From positions 124,001 to 188,000 of the forward strand of contig NZ_LMKH01000034.1 of NCBI RefSeq assembly GCF_001421415.1: a stretch of DNA of 64,000 bases. Reading direction: 5' to 3'. Below are positions 8,472 through 17,650 of the stretch, piece by piece. The translations under genes were made by a program, and so were the position numbers. Numbering within the stretch: position 1 is the first letter of the stretch; every line of letters starts with the position of its first letter. Source of the DNA: Sphingomonas sp. Leaf208. GTDB taxonomy: Bacteria; Pseudomonadota; Alphaproteobacteria; Sphingomonadales; Sphingomonadaceae. The notes under the pieces were generated by a model that had not been told where the DNA came from, ran no database searches, and worked only from the letters and a program-made list of their open reading frames with translations.

Positions 8472-9026
8472 TTACGGCAGCATCACCGTGTCGACGACGT
8501 GGATCACGCCATTCGACTGCATGACGTTGGCGATCAAGATCCGGCCCTTGTGGCCCTTGCCATCCATGATGCCCCAGCCGCTGCCGACCTTCTTGAACAT
8601 CAGCGGCTCGCCCTGCACGGTGGTGTAGGTCGCGGTGCCGCCGTTCGCCTTCGCCTTGGCGGCGATGTCGGCGGCGGTGATCGTGCCGGGGACGACGTGA
8701 TAGGTCAGGACGCTGGCGAGCTGCGCCTTGTTCTCGGGCTTGAGCAGCGTGTCGACGGTGCCGGCCGGCAGCTTCTTGAACGCGGCGTTAGTCGGCGCGA
8801 ACACGGTGAACGGACCCGGGCCCGACAGCGTCTCGACCAGGCCGGCGGCCTTGACCGCGGCGACCAGCGTCGTGTGATCCTTCGAATTGACGGCGTTCTC
8901 GACGATCGTCTTGGTCGGATACATAGCGGCGCCGCCAACCATCGGGTTGGTCTGCGCTGCGACGATGGCGCTGCCGCTGACGGCAACGGCGGCCGCGACG
9001 ATCGCGGTACGAATGACGTGGTTCAT
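8472..9026 (-). CDS. secreted fasciclin (FAS1) domain protein
   Basis: The 184-residue protein begins with a clear Sec signal peptide (MNHVIRTAIVAAAVAVSGSA, cut near AAQ) and has one FAS1 domain from about residue 50 to the end. FAS1 features are TLVAAVKAAGLVETL, the box GPFTVFAPTNAAFKKLP, the central LTYHVVPG, and the C-terminal VIHVVDTVMLP. FAS1 proteins are extracytoplasmic and often linked to adhesion or surface association; no ligand can be named. The ATG at 9026 has AGGAGAG eight to nine bases upstream, which decides the start. Confidence 0.9.
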   Translation of the reverse strand: MNHVIRTAIVAAAVAVSGSAIVAAQTNPMVGGAAMYPTKTIVENAVNSKDHTTLVAAVKAAGLVETLSGPGPFTVFAPTNAAFKKLPAGTVDTLLKPENKAQLASVLTYHVVPGTITAADIAAKAKANGGTATYTTVQGEPLMFKKVGSGWGIMDGKGHKGRILIANVMQSNGVIHVVDTVMLP

Positions 9027-9109
9027 GGCTTCTCTCCTGCGTGCGGAGCCGGTGGGCGGCGCCACTGCGGGGAGATACGCGCACGCCGGAATAAGGACGC
9101 AGCCGGCGT

Positions 9110-10048
9110 TCAGATCGCCGCGAGAAGCCCCGCCCAGGCCGCGATCTCATCGTCATGCCGTCGCGTGACGACCAGATCGCTAGCGATCGCCGTGTCGAGA
9201 TCGACCTCGACCGAGCCGGTCCATTCGAACGTCGCATTGCCCGACAGCGTCACCATCGCCGCCTCGCTCGCCTCGGCACGGACCAGACCGCCCTTGTTGA
9301 AGACAGTCGTCGGCGTGTCGTACGCGATCCGCCCGGTCAGGCACGCGGCATAGGTCGACGCCGCCATCGCGCTGCCGCAACTGTCGGTCAGCCCGACCCC
9401 GCGCTCGAACGTTCGTACGAACAGGTCGCGTCCACGGACCTCGACGAAACTGACGTTCGCCCGATTGGGCAACCAGTCGGGTGCCGCCTCGCAAGCCTCG
9501 CCGACGCGGACGAGTTCGGCCTCGTCGATGGCATTTACGAACGTCACGAGATGAGGGTTCGGCATCGCCACCGCCGTGAAGGCGCGGTCCGTCGGCAGAT
9601 TCGCGATCGGCGCATCGATGAAGCGATCGGTCCCGACGGCCATCGGCCACGCCGCGACATCGAGAGACGCAGGCCCCGCGATCTCGCGCACGGTGAACAC
9701 ACCATCGGCGATATCGGCGTCGCGCTCGACGGCCGCGTCGCTGATTTTCAGCAGCGCCGACGCGGACTCAGAGCCAGTAGCCGCGAACCCCGCGCGCGCG
9801 ACGCAGCGCAGGCCGTTCAAACACGTTTCCGACTCGCTACCGTCGGAATTAAACATCCGCATGCCGAACGCATGGGTGTCATCGCCGGCGGTCAGCAGCA
9901 GGAGCCCATCGCCACCAACCGGCCCCTCGCGATCCGCCAGCGCCCGCGCAACGGCCGCCCAAGCCGCATCGCCAAGCGTCGACGCGCGCGCGTCGATCAG
10001 CGGAAAGTCGTTACCGGAGCCGTGGCATTTGATGAGGTCGAAGCGCAT
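9110..10048 (-). CDS. diaminopimelate epimerase family protein, divergent
   Basis: The 312-residue protein has the DapF two-lobed racemase layout, which interconverts amino-acid stereoisomers by two thiols without a cofactor. HGSGNDF is at residues 9-15. The first catalytic cysteine is C76 in SETCLNGLRC and the second is C224 in TDSCGSAMAAS. Canonical DapF has CGNG and G-E-T-x-x-CG(S/T)GA at these sites, so both active-site loops are altered although the cysteines are kept. It may be a lineage-specific DapF or a related amino-acid racemase; the substrate is uncertain. The ATG at 10048 was chosen over an in-frame GTG nine bases upstream. Confidence 0.8.
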   Translation of the reverse strand: MRFDLIKCHGSGNDFPLIDARASTLGDAAWAAVARALADREGPVGGDGLLLLTAGDDTHAFGMRMFNSDGSESETCLNGLRCVARAGFAATGSESASALLKISDAAVERDADIADGVFTVREIAGPASLDVAAWPMAVGTDRFIDAPIANLPTDRAFTAVAMPNPHLVTFVNAIDEAELVRVGEACEAAPDWLPNRANVSFVEVRGRDLFVRTFERGVGLTDSCGSAMAASTYAACLTGRIAYDTPTTVFNKGGLVRAEASEAAMVTLSGNATFEWTGSVEVDLDTAIASDLVVTRRHDDEIAAWAGLLAAI

Positions 10049-10087
10049 GCCAGCCACTTAGTCACGCCCGCGCACCAATGCGAGCGC

Positions 10088-10585
10088 CTAACCAATCCCG
10101 TAATGCGCAGCCAGCCGATCGAGCGCGAGCGTCAGCACGACCCGCCCCGCGCGTGCCGGCCACTGCAACGCCTTCTCCGCGACCGGCAGCCCCTCCCCCG
10201 CACAGACCACGCGCCACAGAATATCCGCTAGCCCGGGCCCCGCCGCCGCTAGCGCCACGTCGAACCGACGCTTCGCCGCGATCTGCGCCGATGTCGGATC
10301 GAGCCCGTCGCCACCTCCCCCATCGACCCGCTCGACCCAGCGCATCGTCACGCTCGGCGCGATCGACGCGCGTTCGTAATCCGCCCGCAGCCGCTCCCCC
10401 GCCTCGAACTGTCTCACGTCGATCAACGCGCGCGACCGCAACCACCCGAGCGGCGACTCGGCGAGGTTCACGGTGACCGTACGACCACGACGCATGGCCG
10501 CCGGTTGTGGAACACCCTCCGAATCGATCGTCCGCTCTACCAGTTCGCGCATCCGCCATCTCCCGTTGCGCTTGGCGGTTGCCAT
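10088..10585 (-). CDS. DUF6456 domain protein, probable DNA-binding regulator
   Basis: The 165 residues resemble the C-terminal DUF6456 region found in alphaproteobacterial helix-turn-helix proteins. The recognisable parts are ALIDVRQFEAGERLRADYERA near residues 53-73 and LADILWRVVCAGEGLPVAEKALQWP near 120-144, followed by ALDRLAAHYG. Larger relatives have an extra N-terminal HTH domain that is absent here, so this is a short form. It is divergently transcribed from the XRE-type regulator with about 50 bases between them, so the two may share a control region. The target genes are unknown. Confidence 0.7.
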   Translation of the reverse strand: MATAKRNGRWRMRELVERTIDSEGVPQPAAMRRGRTVTVNLAESPLGWLRSRALIDVRQFEAGERLRADYERASIAPSVTMRWVERVDGGGGDGLDPTSAQIAAKRRFDVALAAAGPGLADILWRVVCAGEGLPVAEKALQWPARAGRVVLTLALDRLAAHYGIG

Positions 10586-10637
10586 AGCTCCACCGTTGTA
10601 GGACAGGAGAATAACCTATCTGGTTTGGAGCCGTTCG

Positions 10638-11198
10638 ATGATAACCGCCATTCGCGATGTCCGACGTGCCAAGGGATTGACACTGGAGGACGTCGCCAGG
10701 CGTTGCGATCCACCGACCACCGCGCAGACGATCGGGCGGTTGGAGACCGGCACGCGCACCGTCTCGATCGGCTGGCTCAACCGGATCGCCACCGCACTGG
10801 GCGTAGAGGCAAGCGATCTCGTGACACTGCCGGATCGCACCGACCTGCACGTCGCCGCGATCCTAGATGGACGCGAAGCTCACGCCCCGCGGCGAACTAC
10901 TACGGCACCACCGCCCCAGGTCGCGCCAGGCCAGATTGCAATTTCCGTCGCGAATGGCACCGGCGACTACCGCGCAGGCGATGTAATCTGGGCGGCGATC
11001 CTCGCTCCCCAAAATTTCGCAACCGCCCTCAACCGCGACGCCCTCGTCCCGCAAGCGGCAGGAAAGTTCGCGTTCGGACGGCTCACGCAATGCAACGGCG
11101 ACGTCACTGTCCTGCCGCCGGGCACCGGCACGCGGTCGCTCACCATCGCCGACCCCGCCTGGATCGCGGTCGCGGTGCGGTTGGTTCGCGAACTGTAG
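10638..11198 (+). CDS. XRE-type helix-turn-helix transcriptional regulator
   Basis: The N-terminal 65 residues form a lambda-repressor-type HTH: IRDVRRAKGLTLEDVARRC, the recognition segment TTAQTIGRLETGTR, and WLNRIATALGVEASDLVTL. The C-terminal half (about 95-186) contains GQIAISVANGTGDYRAGDVIWAA and TVLPPGTGTRSLTIADPAW, a short beta-rich region resembling the peptidase-free S24-like part of some phage-type regulators, but without a clear Ser-Lys dyad. GGAG eight bases before the ATG supports the start. It is a likely autoregulator of the divergent pair with the DUF6456 gene; this is inferred from layout. Confidence 0.8.
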   Translation: MITAIRDVRRAKGLTLEDVARRCDPPTTAQTIGRLETGTRTVSIGWLNRIATALGVEASDLVTLPDRTDLHVAAILDGREAHAPRRTTTAPPPQVAPGQIAISVANGTGDYRAGDVIWAAILAPQNFATALNRDALVPQAAGKFAFGRLTQCNGDVTVLPPGTGTRSLTIADPAWIAVAVRLVREL

Positions 11199-11215
11199 AA
11201 GATGGCGGATAACGG

Positions 11216-11288
11216 TGGACAATGACGGGCTCGAACCGCCGACATTCTCGGTGTAAACGAGACGCTCTACCAACTGAGATAATCGCCC
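11216..11288 (-). tRNA. tRNA-Val (anticodon UAC), drifted copy
   Basis: Read on the minus strand, the sequence folds into a full cloverleaf. The acceptor GGGCGAT pairs with ATTGTCC with two G-U pairs. The anticodon stem TCTCG/CGAGA encloses a seven-base loop with anticodon TAC. The T-arm GGCGG-TTCGAGC-CCGTC is intact with one G-U pair. The D-stem has a T10-C25 mismatch. The bases after discriminator A are CCG, so CCA is not encoded. It may be functional or a decaying duplicate. Confidence 0.75.
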
Positions 11289-11351
11289 CTCTCGGGTGCA
11301 CGTCCGATGCCAAAGCCGGGCGGCCGGGGCAAGCTAAAAGGGCACGGACCG

Positions 11352-12296
11352 TCACGGAATGCGGAGGTCGGCGCCCTTGGTGGCCACGATATACCCACGC
11401 ATCGCCTCGCTCGCGCGATCGGAAAGCACCATGAAGGCGCGGCGTCGGTCGAGCAGGTCGGGGCGGCGTTCGAACAATCCGGTGTCGGTCATCCGCGCGA
11501 TCCAGCGCAGCGCAGTCGTCGGTGCGACCGCGGCGGCGATGCACAGGCTCGACACCGAAACACGGCCCCGCTCCAGTTCGGCGGCGTAGAGATCGAGCAG
11601 CATGTCCCAGCCGGGATCCTCGAACAATGTCGCGCCGAAGAACTGGTCGCGCAATCGGCGCGCGCGGATTGCTCGACGGACATCCGCCGCGCTCGGCTCG
11701 ACCAAGGCAGGCGGTGCGCCATAGCGATTGGTGCGGTCGCCGACGATCGGCGCGGCAGGTGCGTCGCCCTCGATCTCGGCTCGCGTCAGTCGGGCGAGCG
11801 CCTCGGCGATCCGCGCGACCTCGGTGTTCAGCCGCTCGAGCCGCGTGCCGTCGGTCTCGCGGTGGAAATCGAACACGCCCGCCGGCATGCGCGCAGCTTC
11901 CGCCGCGACCACGATCGCCGCGACGCAATCGCCGACGGTGGGATCGACCAGCAACCGCGTGCTGCCGCCCAGCGTCGCCGCGGCAACGACGTCGATCTCA
12001 CCGAGGCCCATGGCCACGACCAGTCCCGCCTGCATTTTGACGGCCTGATCGACGATACCTGGCAGATGTTCGGCTATTATCGCTGGATCGACTCCGCCGG
12101 CCTCGACGACGATCACCTGCGGCGTCGCATGATCGACGAAGCCTGCCTGCCAATCGAGTCGGGCAACGATCCGACCCTGCAGCGCGGCAAGGGCAACGGT
12201 CAACCGGTCCGGTGCGCCCGGCGCGGCGATCAGGACCGCGTCGATCCCCGTGTCGTAATTCGCCGCGTCAGGCGGGCCGTCCGGTCGAGTCATCAA
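11352..12296 (-). CDS. MarR-like winged-helix protein with unknown N-terminal domain
   Basis: The 314-residue protein ends in a winged-helix region (about 220-305): WDMLLDLYAAELERGRVSVSS, the helix-turn-helix AAVAPTTALRWIARMTD, and the wing GLFERRPDLLDRRRAFMVLSD, as in MarR-type regulators. The first 140 residues contain alternating hydrophobic strands (VIVVEAGG, GLVVAMGLGEIDVVAAA, STRLLVDPTVGD) that look like a response-receiver or Rossmann-like fold, but without recognised phosphorylation or nucleotide residues. The linker has DGTRLERLNTEVARIAEALARL, a possible coiled coil. It is probably a cytosolic transcription regulator; the signal is unknown. Confidence 0.65.
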   Translation of the reverse strand: MMTRPDGPPDAANYDTGIDAVLIAAPGAPDRLTVALAALQGRIVARLDWQAGFVDHATPQVIVVEAGGVDPAIIAEHLPGIVDQAVKMQAGLVVAMGLGEIDVVAAATLGGSTRLLVDPTVGDCVAAIVVAAEAARMPAGVFDFHRETDGTRLERLNTEVARIAEALARLTRAEIEGDAPAAPIVGDRTNRYGAPPALVEPSAADVRRAIRARRLRDQFFGATLFEDPGWDMLLDLYAAELERGRVSVSSLCIAAAVAPTTALRWIARMTDTGLFERRPDLLDRRRAFMVLSDRASEAMRGYIVATKGADLRIP

Positions 12297-12394
12297 GGTC
12301 TCCGCTGTGATGCGGAGACTAACCTGCGTCAGGTGAGGAGTTACACCCGAACTGGATCGAGTTCCGTTGCAGTTGGGAACCCTATGCGAAGAAC

Positions 12395-13894
12395 TCAGTC
12401 GAGCGCCTTGACGATATCCTCGACCATCTTCTTCGCATCGGCCAGCAGCATCATCGTATTGTCGCGGTAGAACAGCTCGTTATCGACGCCTGCATAGCCG
12501 ACGCCGCCCATCGAACGCTTGATGAACAGCACGGTCTTGGCCTTTTCGACATCAAGCACGGGCATGCCGTAGATCGGCGAGGACTTGTCGGTCTTTGCGG
12601 CAGGGTTGGTCACGTCGTTCGCGCCGATCACGAACGCGACGTCGGTCTGCGCGAACTCGCTGTTGATGTCCTCCAGCTCGAACACATCGTCATACGGCAC
12701 GTTCGCCTCCGCCAGCAGGACGTTCATGTGCCCCGGCATGCGCCCCGCGACGGGGTGGATGGCATATTTCACGCGGACGCCCTCGGCCTTCAGCTTGTCG
12801 CCCATCTCGCGCAGGACGTGCTGTGCCTGCGCGACCGCCATGCCGTAGCCGGGGACGATGATGACCTGTTCGGCCTGGCTCATCAGGAACGCGGCATCCT
12901 CCGCCGAGCCGCGCTTCCACGGCCGATCGACGGCTGAGCCGCCACTTCCCGCGCCTGCATCGCTCGTACCGAAGCCGCCGGCGATCACGCTGATGAAGCT
13001 GCGGTTCATCGCGCGGCACATGATGTAGCTGAGGATCGCGCCCGAGCTGCCGACCAGCGCCCCGGTGATGATCATCGCGCTGTTGTGGAGCGTGAAGCCC
13101 ATCGCAGCGGCCGCCCAGCCCGAATAGGAATTGAGCATGCTGACCACCACCGGCATGTCCGCGCCGCCGATCGGGACGATCAGCAGGAAGCCAATGACGA
13201 AGCTCAAGACCGTGATCGTCCAGAAGATCCATACCGACTGGTCGGTGACGAAATACGCGATCAGCCCTAGGATGGCGGCGAGCAGCGCAAGGTTGATGAC
13301 GTGGCGCCCAGGCAGCATGATCGGCTTGCCGCCCATGTTACCGTTGAGCTTCAGGAACGCGATGACCGAGCCGGAGAAGGTGATCGCACCGATCGCCACG
13401 CCGAGGCCGAGTTCGATCCGGCTGACGGTGTGGATCACCGCGAACGGCTGGCCGATCAGCGGGATGACGAGGTCGGAGATCCCGAACGCCTGCGGGTTGA
13501 GATACGCAGCGACGCCGACTAGTACCGCAGCGAGCCCGACGAGGCTGTGGAATGCGGCGACGAGTTGCGGCATCGCGGTCATGGCAATCCGGCGGGCGGT
13601 GACGAGGCCGATCGCCGCGCCGACGCCGATTGCCGCAAGAATTTCGACGACCGTGGTCCAGTCGATAGCGCGCACGGCTATCGTAGATCCGGTGTCGGAA
13701 ACGAGAAGGTGCTGAACGAATGGCACATGCGTCACCAGTGTCGTCACGACCGCGATCGTCATGCCGATGATGCCGAACCGATTGCCGCGTTGGCTTGACG
13801 CCGGGCTCGACAGCCCACGCAGCGCGAGGATGAAGCACACCCCCGCCACCAGATAGGCGAGCGATGCCCAGGGGCTGACCGTCAGTTCATGCAT
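12395..13894 (-). CDS. pntB: NAD(P) transhydrogenase subunit beta PntB
   Basis: PntB carries the membrane domain and the NADP(H)-binding domain III of the proton-translocating transhydrogenase, which drives NADPH formation with the proton gradient. The 499-residue protein has about nine N-terminal helices (1-260), a glycine-rich linker and domain III, where GYGMAVAQAQHVL (near 340), HPVAGRMPGHMNVLLAEA and VIGANDVTNPAAK are typical NADP-site motifs. AAGGGGAC upstream of the ATG supports the start. It is the last gene of the operon with pntA1 and pntA2. Confidence 0.97.
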   Translation of the reverse strand: MHELTVSPWASLAYLVAGVCFILALRGLSSPASSQRGNRFGIIGMTIAVVTTLVTHVPFVQHLLVSDTGSTIAVRAIDWTTVVEILAAIGVGAAIGLVTARRIAMTAMPQLVAAFHSLVGLAAVLVGVAAYLNPQAFGISDLVIPLIGQPFAVIHTVSRIELGLGVAIGAITFSGSVIAFLKLNGNMGGKPIMLPGRHVINLALLAAILGLIAYFVTDQSVWIFWTITVLSFVIGFLLIVPIGGADMPVVVSMLNSYSGWAAAAMGFTLHNSAMIITGALVGSSGAILSYIMCRAMNRSFISVIAGGFGTSDAGAGSGGSAVDRPWKRGSAEDAAFLMSQAEQVIIVPGYGMAVAQAQHVLREMGDKLKAEGVRVKYAIHPVAGRMPGHMNVLLAEANVPYDDVFELEDINSEFAQTDVAFVIGANDVTNPAAKTDKSSPIYGMPVLDVEKAKTVLFIKRSMGGVGYAGVDNELFYRDNTMMLLADAKKMVEDIVKALD

Positions 13895-13921
13895 CGCGCG
13901 TCCCCTTCACGTCCGTATCGC

Positions 13922-14239
13922 TCACTTGCTCGTGGCAGGCGCGACCGGCCGTTCCTTTTTCTTGTACATCGCCAGCATCCGCGCGGTGACCGCGAAGCCG
14001 CCGAAGATGTTGATGCTCGCCAGCACCACCGCCAGCAACCCGAGCGCCTTGGCCACGCCCGATCCTGCACCAATGCCAGCGGCGGCCGCAGCAATCAGCG
14101 CGCCGACGATGATGACCGAGGAGATCGCATTGGTCACCGCCATCAACGGCGTGTGCAGTGCAGGCGTCACCGCCCAAACCACGAAATACCCGACGAAACA
14201 CGCCAGCACGAAGATCGACAGGATCGCGATAAAGTCCAT
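13922..14239 (-). CDS. NAD(P) transhydrogenase alpha subunit, membrane part (PntA2/PntAB)
   Basis: This 105-residue protein forms the membrane anchor that in enterobacteria is fused to the end of PntA. It has three or four helices, with [29 protein letters not shown] (residues about 17-45, quoted here only as the region) and the final [12 protein letters not shown]. The ATG at 14239 has AGGAGG six bases upstream, and this site lies in the last codons of the upstream DUF559 gene, suggesting coupled translation. Split pntA genes are common in alphaproteobacteria. It follows pntA1 and the broken DUF559 gene and precedes pntB. Confidence 0.93.
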   Translation of the reverse strand: MDFIAILSIFVLACFVGYFVVWAVTPALHTPLMAVTNAISSVIIVGALIAAAAAGIGAGSGVAKALGLLAVVLASINIFGGFAVTARMLAMYKKKERPVAPATSK

Positions 14240-14240
14240 G

Positions 14241-14648
14241 CTATTCCTCCTGTGCGGCGAACCGCTCGACTGCAACAGCTACGATTCCACGAACCATGGC
14301 GTCGCAATCGTGAAAAATCTCGGCCGCCGGAATCCGCAGAACGGCAATGCCGCGCTCGCCAAACCAGCAATCCCGAGCGGCATCCCGCGCTGGACGATCA
14401 CCAAAATCATGCGCTTTCCCATCAACTTCGATGATCAAACGCTGCATGACCGTAGAAGTCCGCGACATACGGACCCGCCGGATGCTGCCGGCGAAACTTG
14501 AAACCGCCCGGTCGCTCACGCAATGCAATCCATAGAGCCAATTCCGGTGGCGACATCGCCCCGCGACGCTGCTTCGCCAGAGCTCCGGTCGCCCCGTCCC
14601 CTGCAACATCTCTAGATCCTCCCCTTGCAGGGGAGGATAGAAGATCAT
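14241..14648 (-). pseudogene. DUF559 endonuclease-like gene with frame disruption
   Basis: The C-terminal half read in the open frame is a good DUF559 sequence: LIIEVDGKAHDFGDRPARD and WFGERGIAVLRI. The matching N-terminal half, PPELALWIALRERPGGFKF and RRQHPAGPYVADFYGHAA, is found in a different frame (from about 14607 down to 14437). The two join at an AAA run at 14437-14439 if one base is removed. The 135-residue continuous frame is therefore a chimera of real and out-of-frame sequence. DUF559 proteins are related to very-short-patch-repair-type nucleases. Either the gene is inactivated or the assembly has an indel. The last codons include the pntA2 ribosome-binding site. Confidence 0.7.
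14614..14639. repeat. single palindrome, CCTCCCC/GGGGAGG family
   Basis: GATCCTCCCC-ttgca-GGGGAGGAT is a single-hairpin member of the family seen in paired form at 4894 and 55017. It lies six bases beyond the pntA1 stop (minus strand) and at the 5' end of the disrupted DUF559 gene, inside the pnt operon. It could reduce transcription from pntA1 into the downstream genes. Confidence 0.75.
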
Positions 14649-15766
14649 GCCAGCAGCCTTGGGTTCACGATCTTGCCGCCCTGCGTCAGCCGGATCGCAT
14701 CGCCGATCTCGGCATCGAGCACGGGTCGCCCGGCGTCTTTGTCCCAGAAGGCGTTGAGAAAGTTGAACAGGTTGCGCGAGAACAGCGCGCTCGCGTCCGC
14801 CGCCAACCGCGACGGCACGTTGCGGTGACCGACGATCTTCACACCGTTCACCACGACGACTTCACCCGCGACCGAGCCCTCGACGTTGCCGCCCTGCTCG
14901 ACCGCAAGATCGACGATCACCGAGCCAGGCTTCATGCTCGCAACCTGCGCCGCCGAGATCAGCCGCGGTGCAGCACGTCCCGGGATCAGCGCGGTCGTAA
15001 TCACAATATCCTGCTTGGCAATATGCCCCGACACGAGCTCCGCCTGCGCCGCCTGGTATTCGGGCGACATCTCGCCGGCATACCCACCCGTCCCCTCGCC
15101 TTCGATCCCCGCGACGTTCTCGACGAAGATCGGTTTAGCTCCGAGCGACTGGATCTGCTCGCGAGTCGCCGCGCGCACGTCGGTCGCCGACACCTGAGCC
15201 CCGAGCCGCCGCGCAGTCGCAATCGCCTGGAGCCCCGCCACGCCGACGCCCATCACGAATGCCTTGGCCGCCGAGATCGTCCCCGCCGCGGTCATCATCA
15301 TCGGAAACGCGCGGCCATATTCGGCCGCCGCGTCGAGCACCGCCTTGTACCCCGACAGGTTGGACTGCGACGACAGGATGTCCATCGACTGCGCCCGCGT
15401 GATGCGCGGCATGAACTCCATCGCCAGCGCTTCGTAGCCCGCCGCGGCATACGCCTCGATCCGCGCACGCTCGGCAAAGGGATTGAGGCTGGCGACGATC
15501 CACGCCCCGGTCGTCACGCCATTTAGCGAAGCAGGATCAGGCCCCTGCACGCCGAGCACGATATCCGCCCCCGCCAGCGTCGCCGCACGGTCGCCCACCG
15601 ACGCGCCCGCATCCGAATACGCTGCGTCGGCGATCGAGGCGGTCTCACCCGCCCCCGCTTCCACGGCCAGCGTAGCCCCTAGCGCAATGAATTTCTTGAC
15701 CGTTTCCGGCGTCGCGGATACCCGCCGCTCGCCGTCCGCTTGCTCTTTCAGGACGGCGATCTTCAT
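14645..15766 (-). CDS. pntA: NAD(P) transhydrogenase alpha subunit, NAD-binding part PntA1
   Basis: PntA1 is the peripheral NAD(H)-binding domain I of the proton-translocating transhydrogenase. The 373-residue protein matches the alanine-dehydrogenase/PntA fold: KIAVLKEQADGERRVSATPE at the start, FMPRITRAQSMDILSSQSNLSGYKAV (region near 115-140), the NAD-site GVGVAGLQAIATARRLGA near 165, and DLAVEQGGNVEGS near 275. It is downstream of the 40-residue oxidase subunit gene and upstream of DUF559, pntA2 and pntB. Confidence 0.95.
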   Translation of the reverse strand: MKIAVLKEQADGERRVSATPETVKKFIALGATLAVEAGAGETASIADAAYSDAGASVGDRAATLAGADIVLGVQGPDPASLNGVTTGAWIVASLNPFAERARIEAYAAAGYEALAMEFMPRITRAQSMDILSSQSNLSGYKAVLDAAAEYGRAFPMMMTAAGTISAAKAFVMGVGVAGLQAIATARRLGAQVSATDVRAATREQIQSLGAKPIFVENVAGIEGEGTGGYAGEMSPEYQAAQAELVSGHIAKQDIVITTALIPGRAAPRLISAAQVASMKPGSVIVDLAVEQGGNVEGSVAGEVVVVNGVKIVGHRNVPSRLAADASALFSRNLFNFLNAFWDKDAGRPVLDAEIGDAIRLTQGGKIVNPRLLA

Positions 15767-15770
15767 GGCG

Positions 15771-15893
15771 TTACGAGATCAGCCAGATCACGAGCGCGAC
15801 GACCAGCGCACACCCGACTGCGCCCCATTTCATCATTCCCGTCACGCTCGAATAGGTCGCGACGTGCGCCTTCATGTCCCCGTTGCCGGCCAT
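15771..15893 (-). CDS. aa3-type cytochrome c oxidase subunit IV, 40 residues
   Basis: The protein begins MAGNGDMKAHVATYSSV and ends in one hydrophobic helix, WGAVGCALVVALVIWLIS. This matches the tiny bacterial subunit IV of aa3-type oxidase, a single-helix accessory subunit in the inner membrane. The open frame extends to 15974, but only the part from the ATG at 15893 resembles the family. It lies four bases before pntA1 on the same strand, although the main oxidase genes are not in this window. A role next to the transhydrogenase is not established. Confidence 0.8.
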   Translation of the reverse strand: MAGNGDMKAHVATYSSVTGMMKWGAVGCALVVALVIWLIS

Positions 15894-16033
15894 GGTTCGT
15901 GCCCCAATCCTGTCAGTGCCATCCTCTATGGCCGAGACCTTATCGCGCGTATCCTGGAACGCCAAGCAGGACATTTAAGTCGCTCTTTACTTGCGCTAGC
16001 TATTGCACGTGCCGGAACGGGACAGGATTCGCC

Positions 16034-17449
<1,416 letters not shown>

Positions 17450-17587
17450 TGTAGCGGCTGGGTTGGGTAGGAAAGCGGACTGTCTGCTTTGGGGGCCACA
17501 TCCCAGCAAACCGACCACTGATCGGTTATCCCAGACGCATCAGTATTCTGCATCGCTGGAGCCCTCTGTCTCCTGCTGTTTTTGCGC

Positions 17588-17614
17588 TGATGCGAAACTC
17601 GTGAGTTTCGCATC
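17588..17614. repeat. perfect palindrome, GATGCGAAACTC/GAGTTTCGCATC
   Basis: The two 12-base arms are separated by GT. The sequence aligns base for base with the palindrome at 18113-18146, apart from G/C to A/T changes. The two flank the small hypothetical gene at 17651-18052. The rest of the 17450-17650 gap shows a TGTCTGCTTTGGGG motif at 17481 and nothing else. Confidence 0.75.
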
Positions 17615-17650
17615 ACTCACGCGAGATGGTGGAGGTTAACTGCCGTTCGC

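Noticed and set aside
11216..11351. tRNA-Val as an integration (attB) site of a mobile island
   Set aside because: No integrase gene and no duplicated tRNA end are visible within the neighbouring genes.
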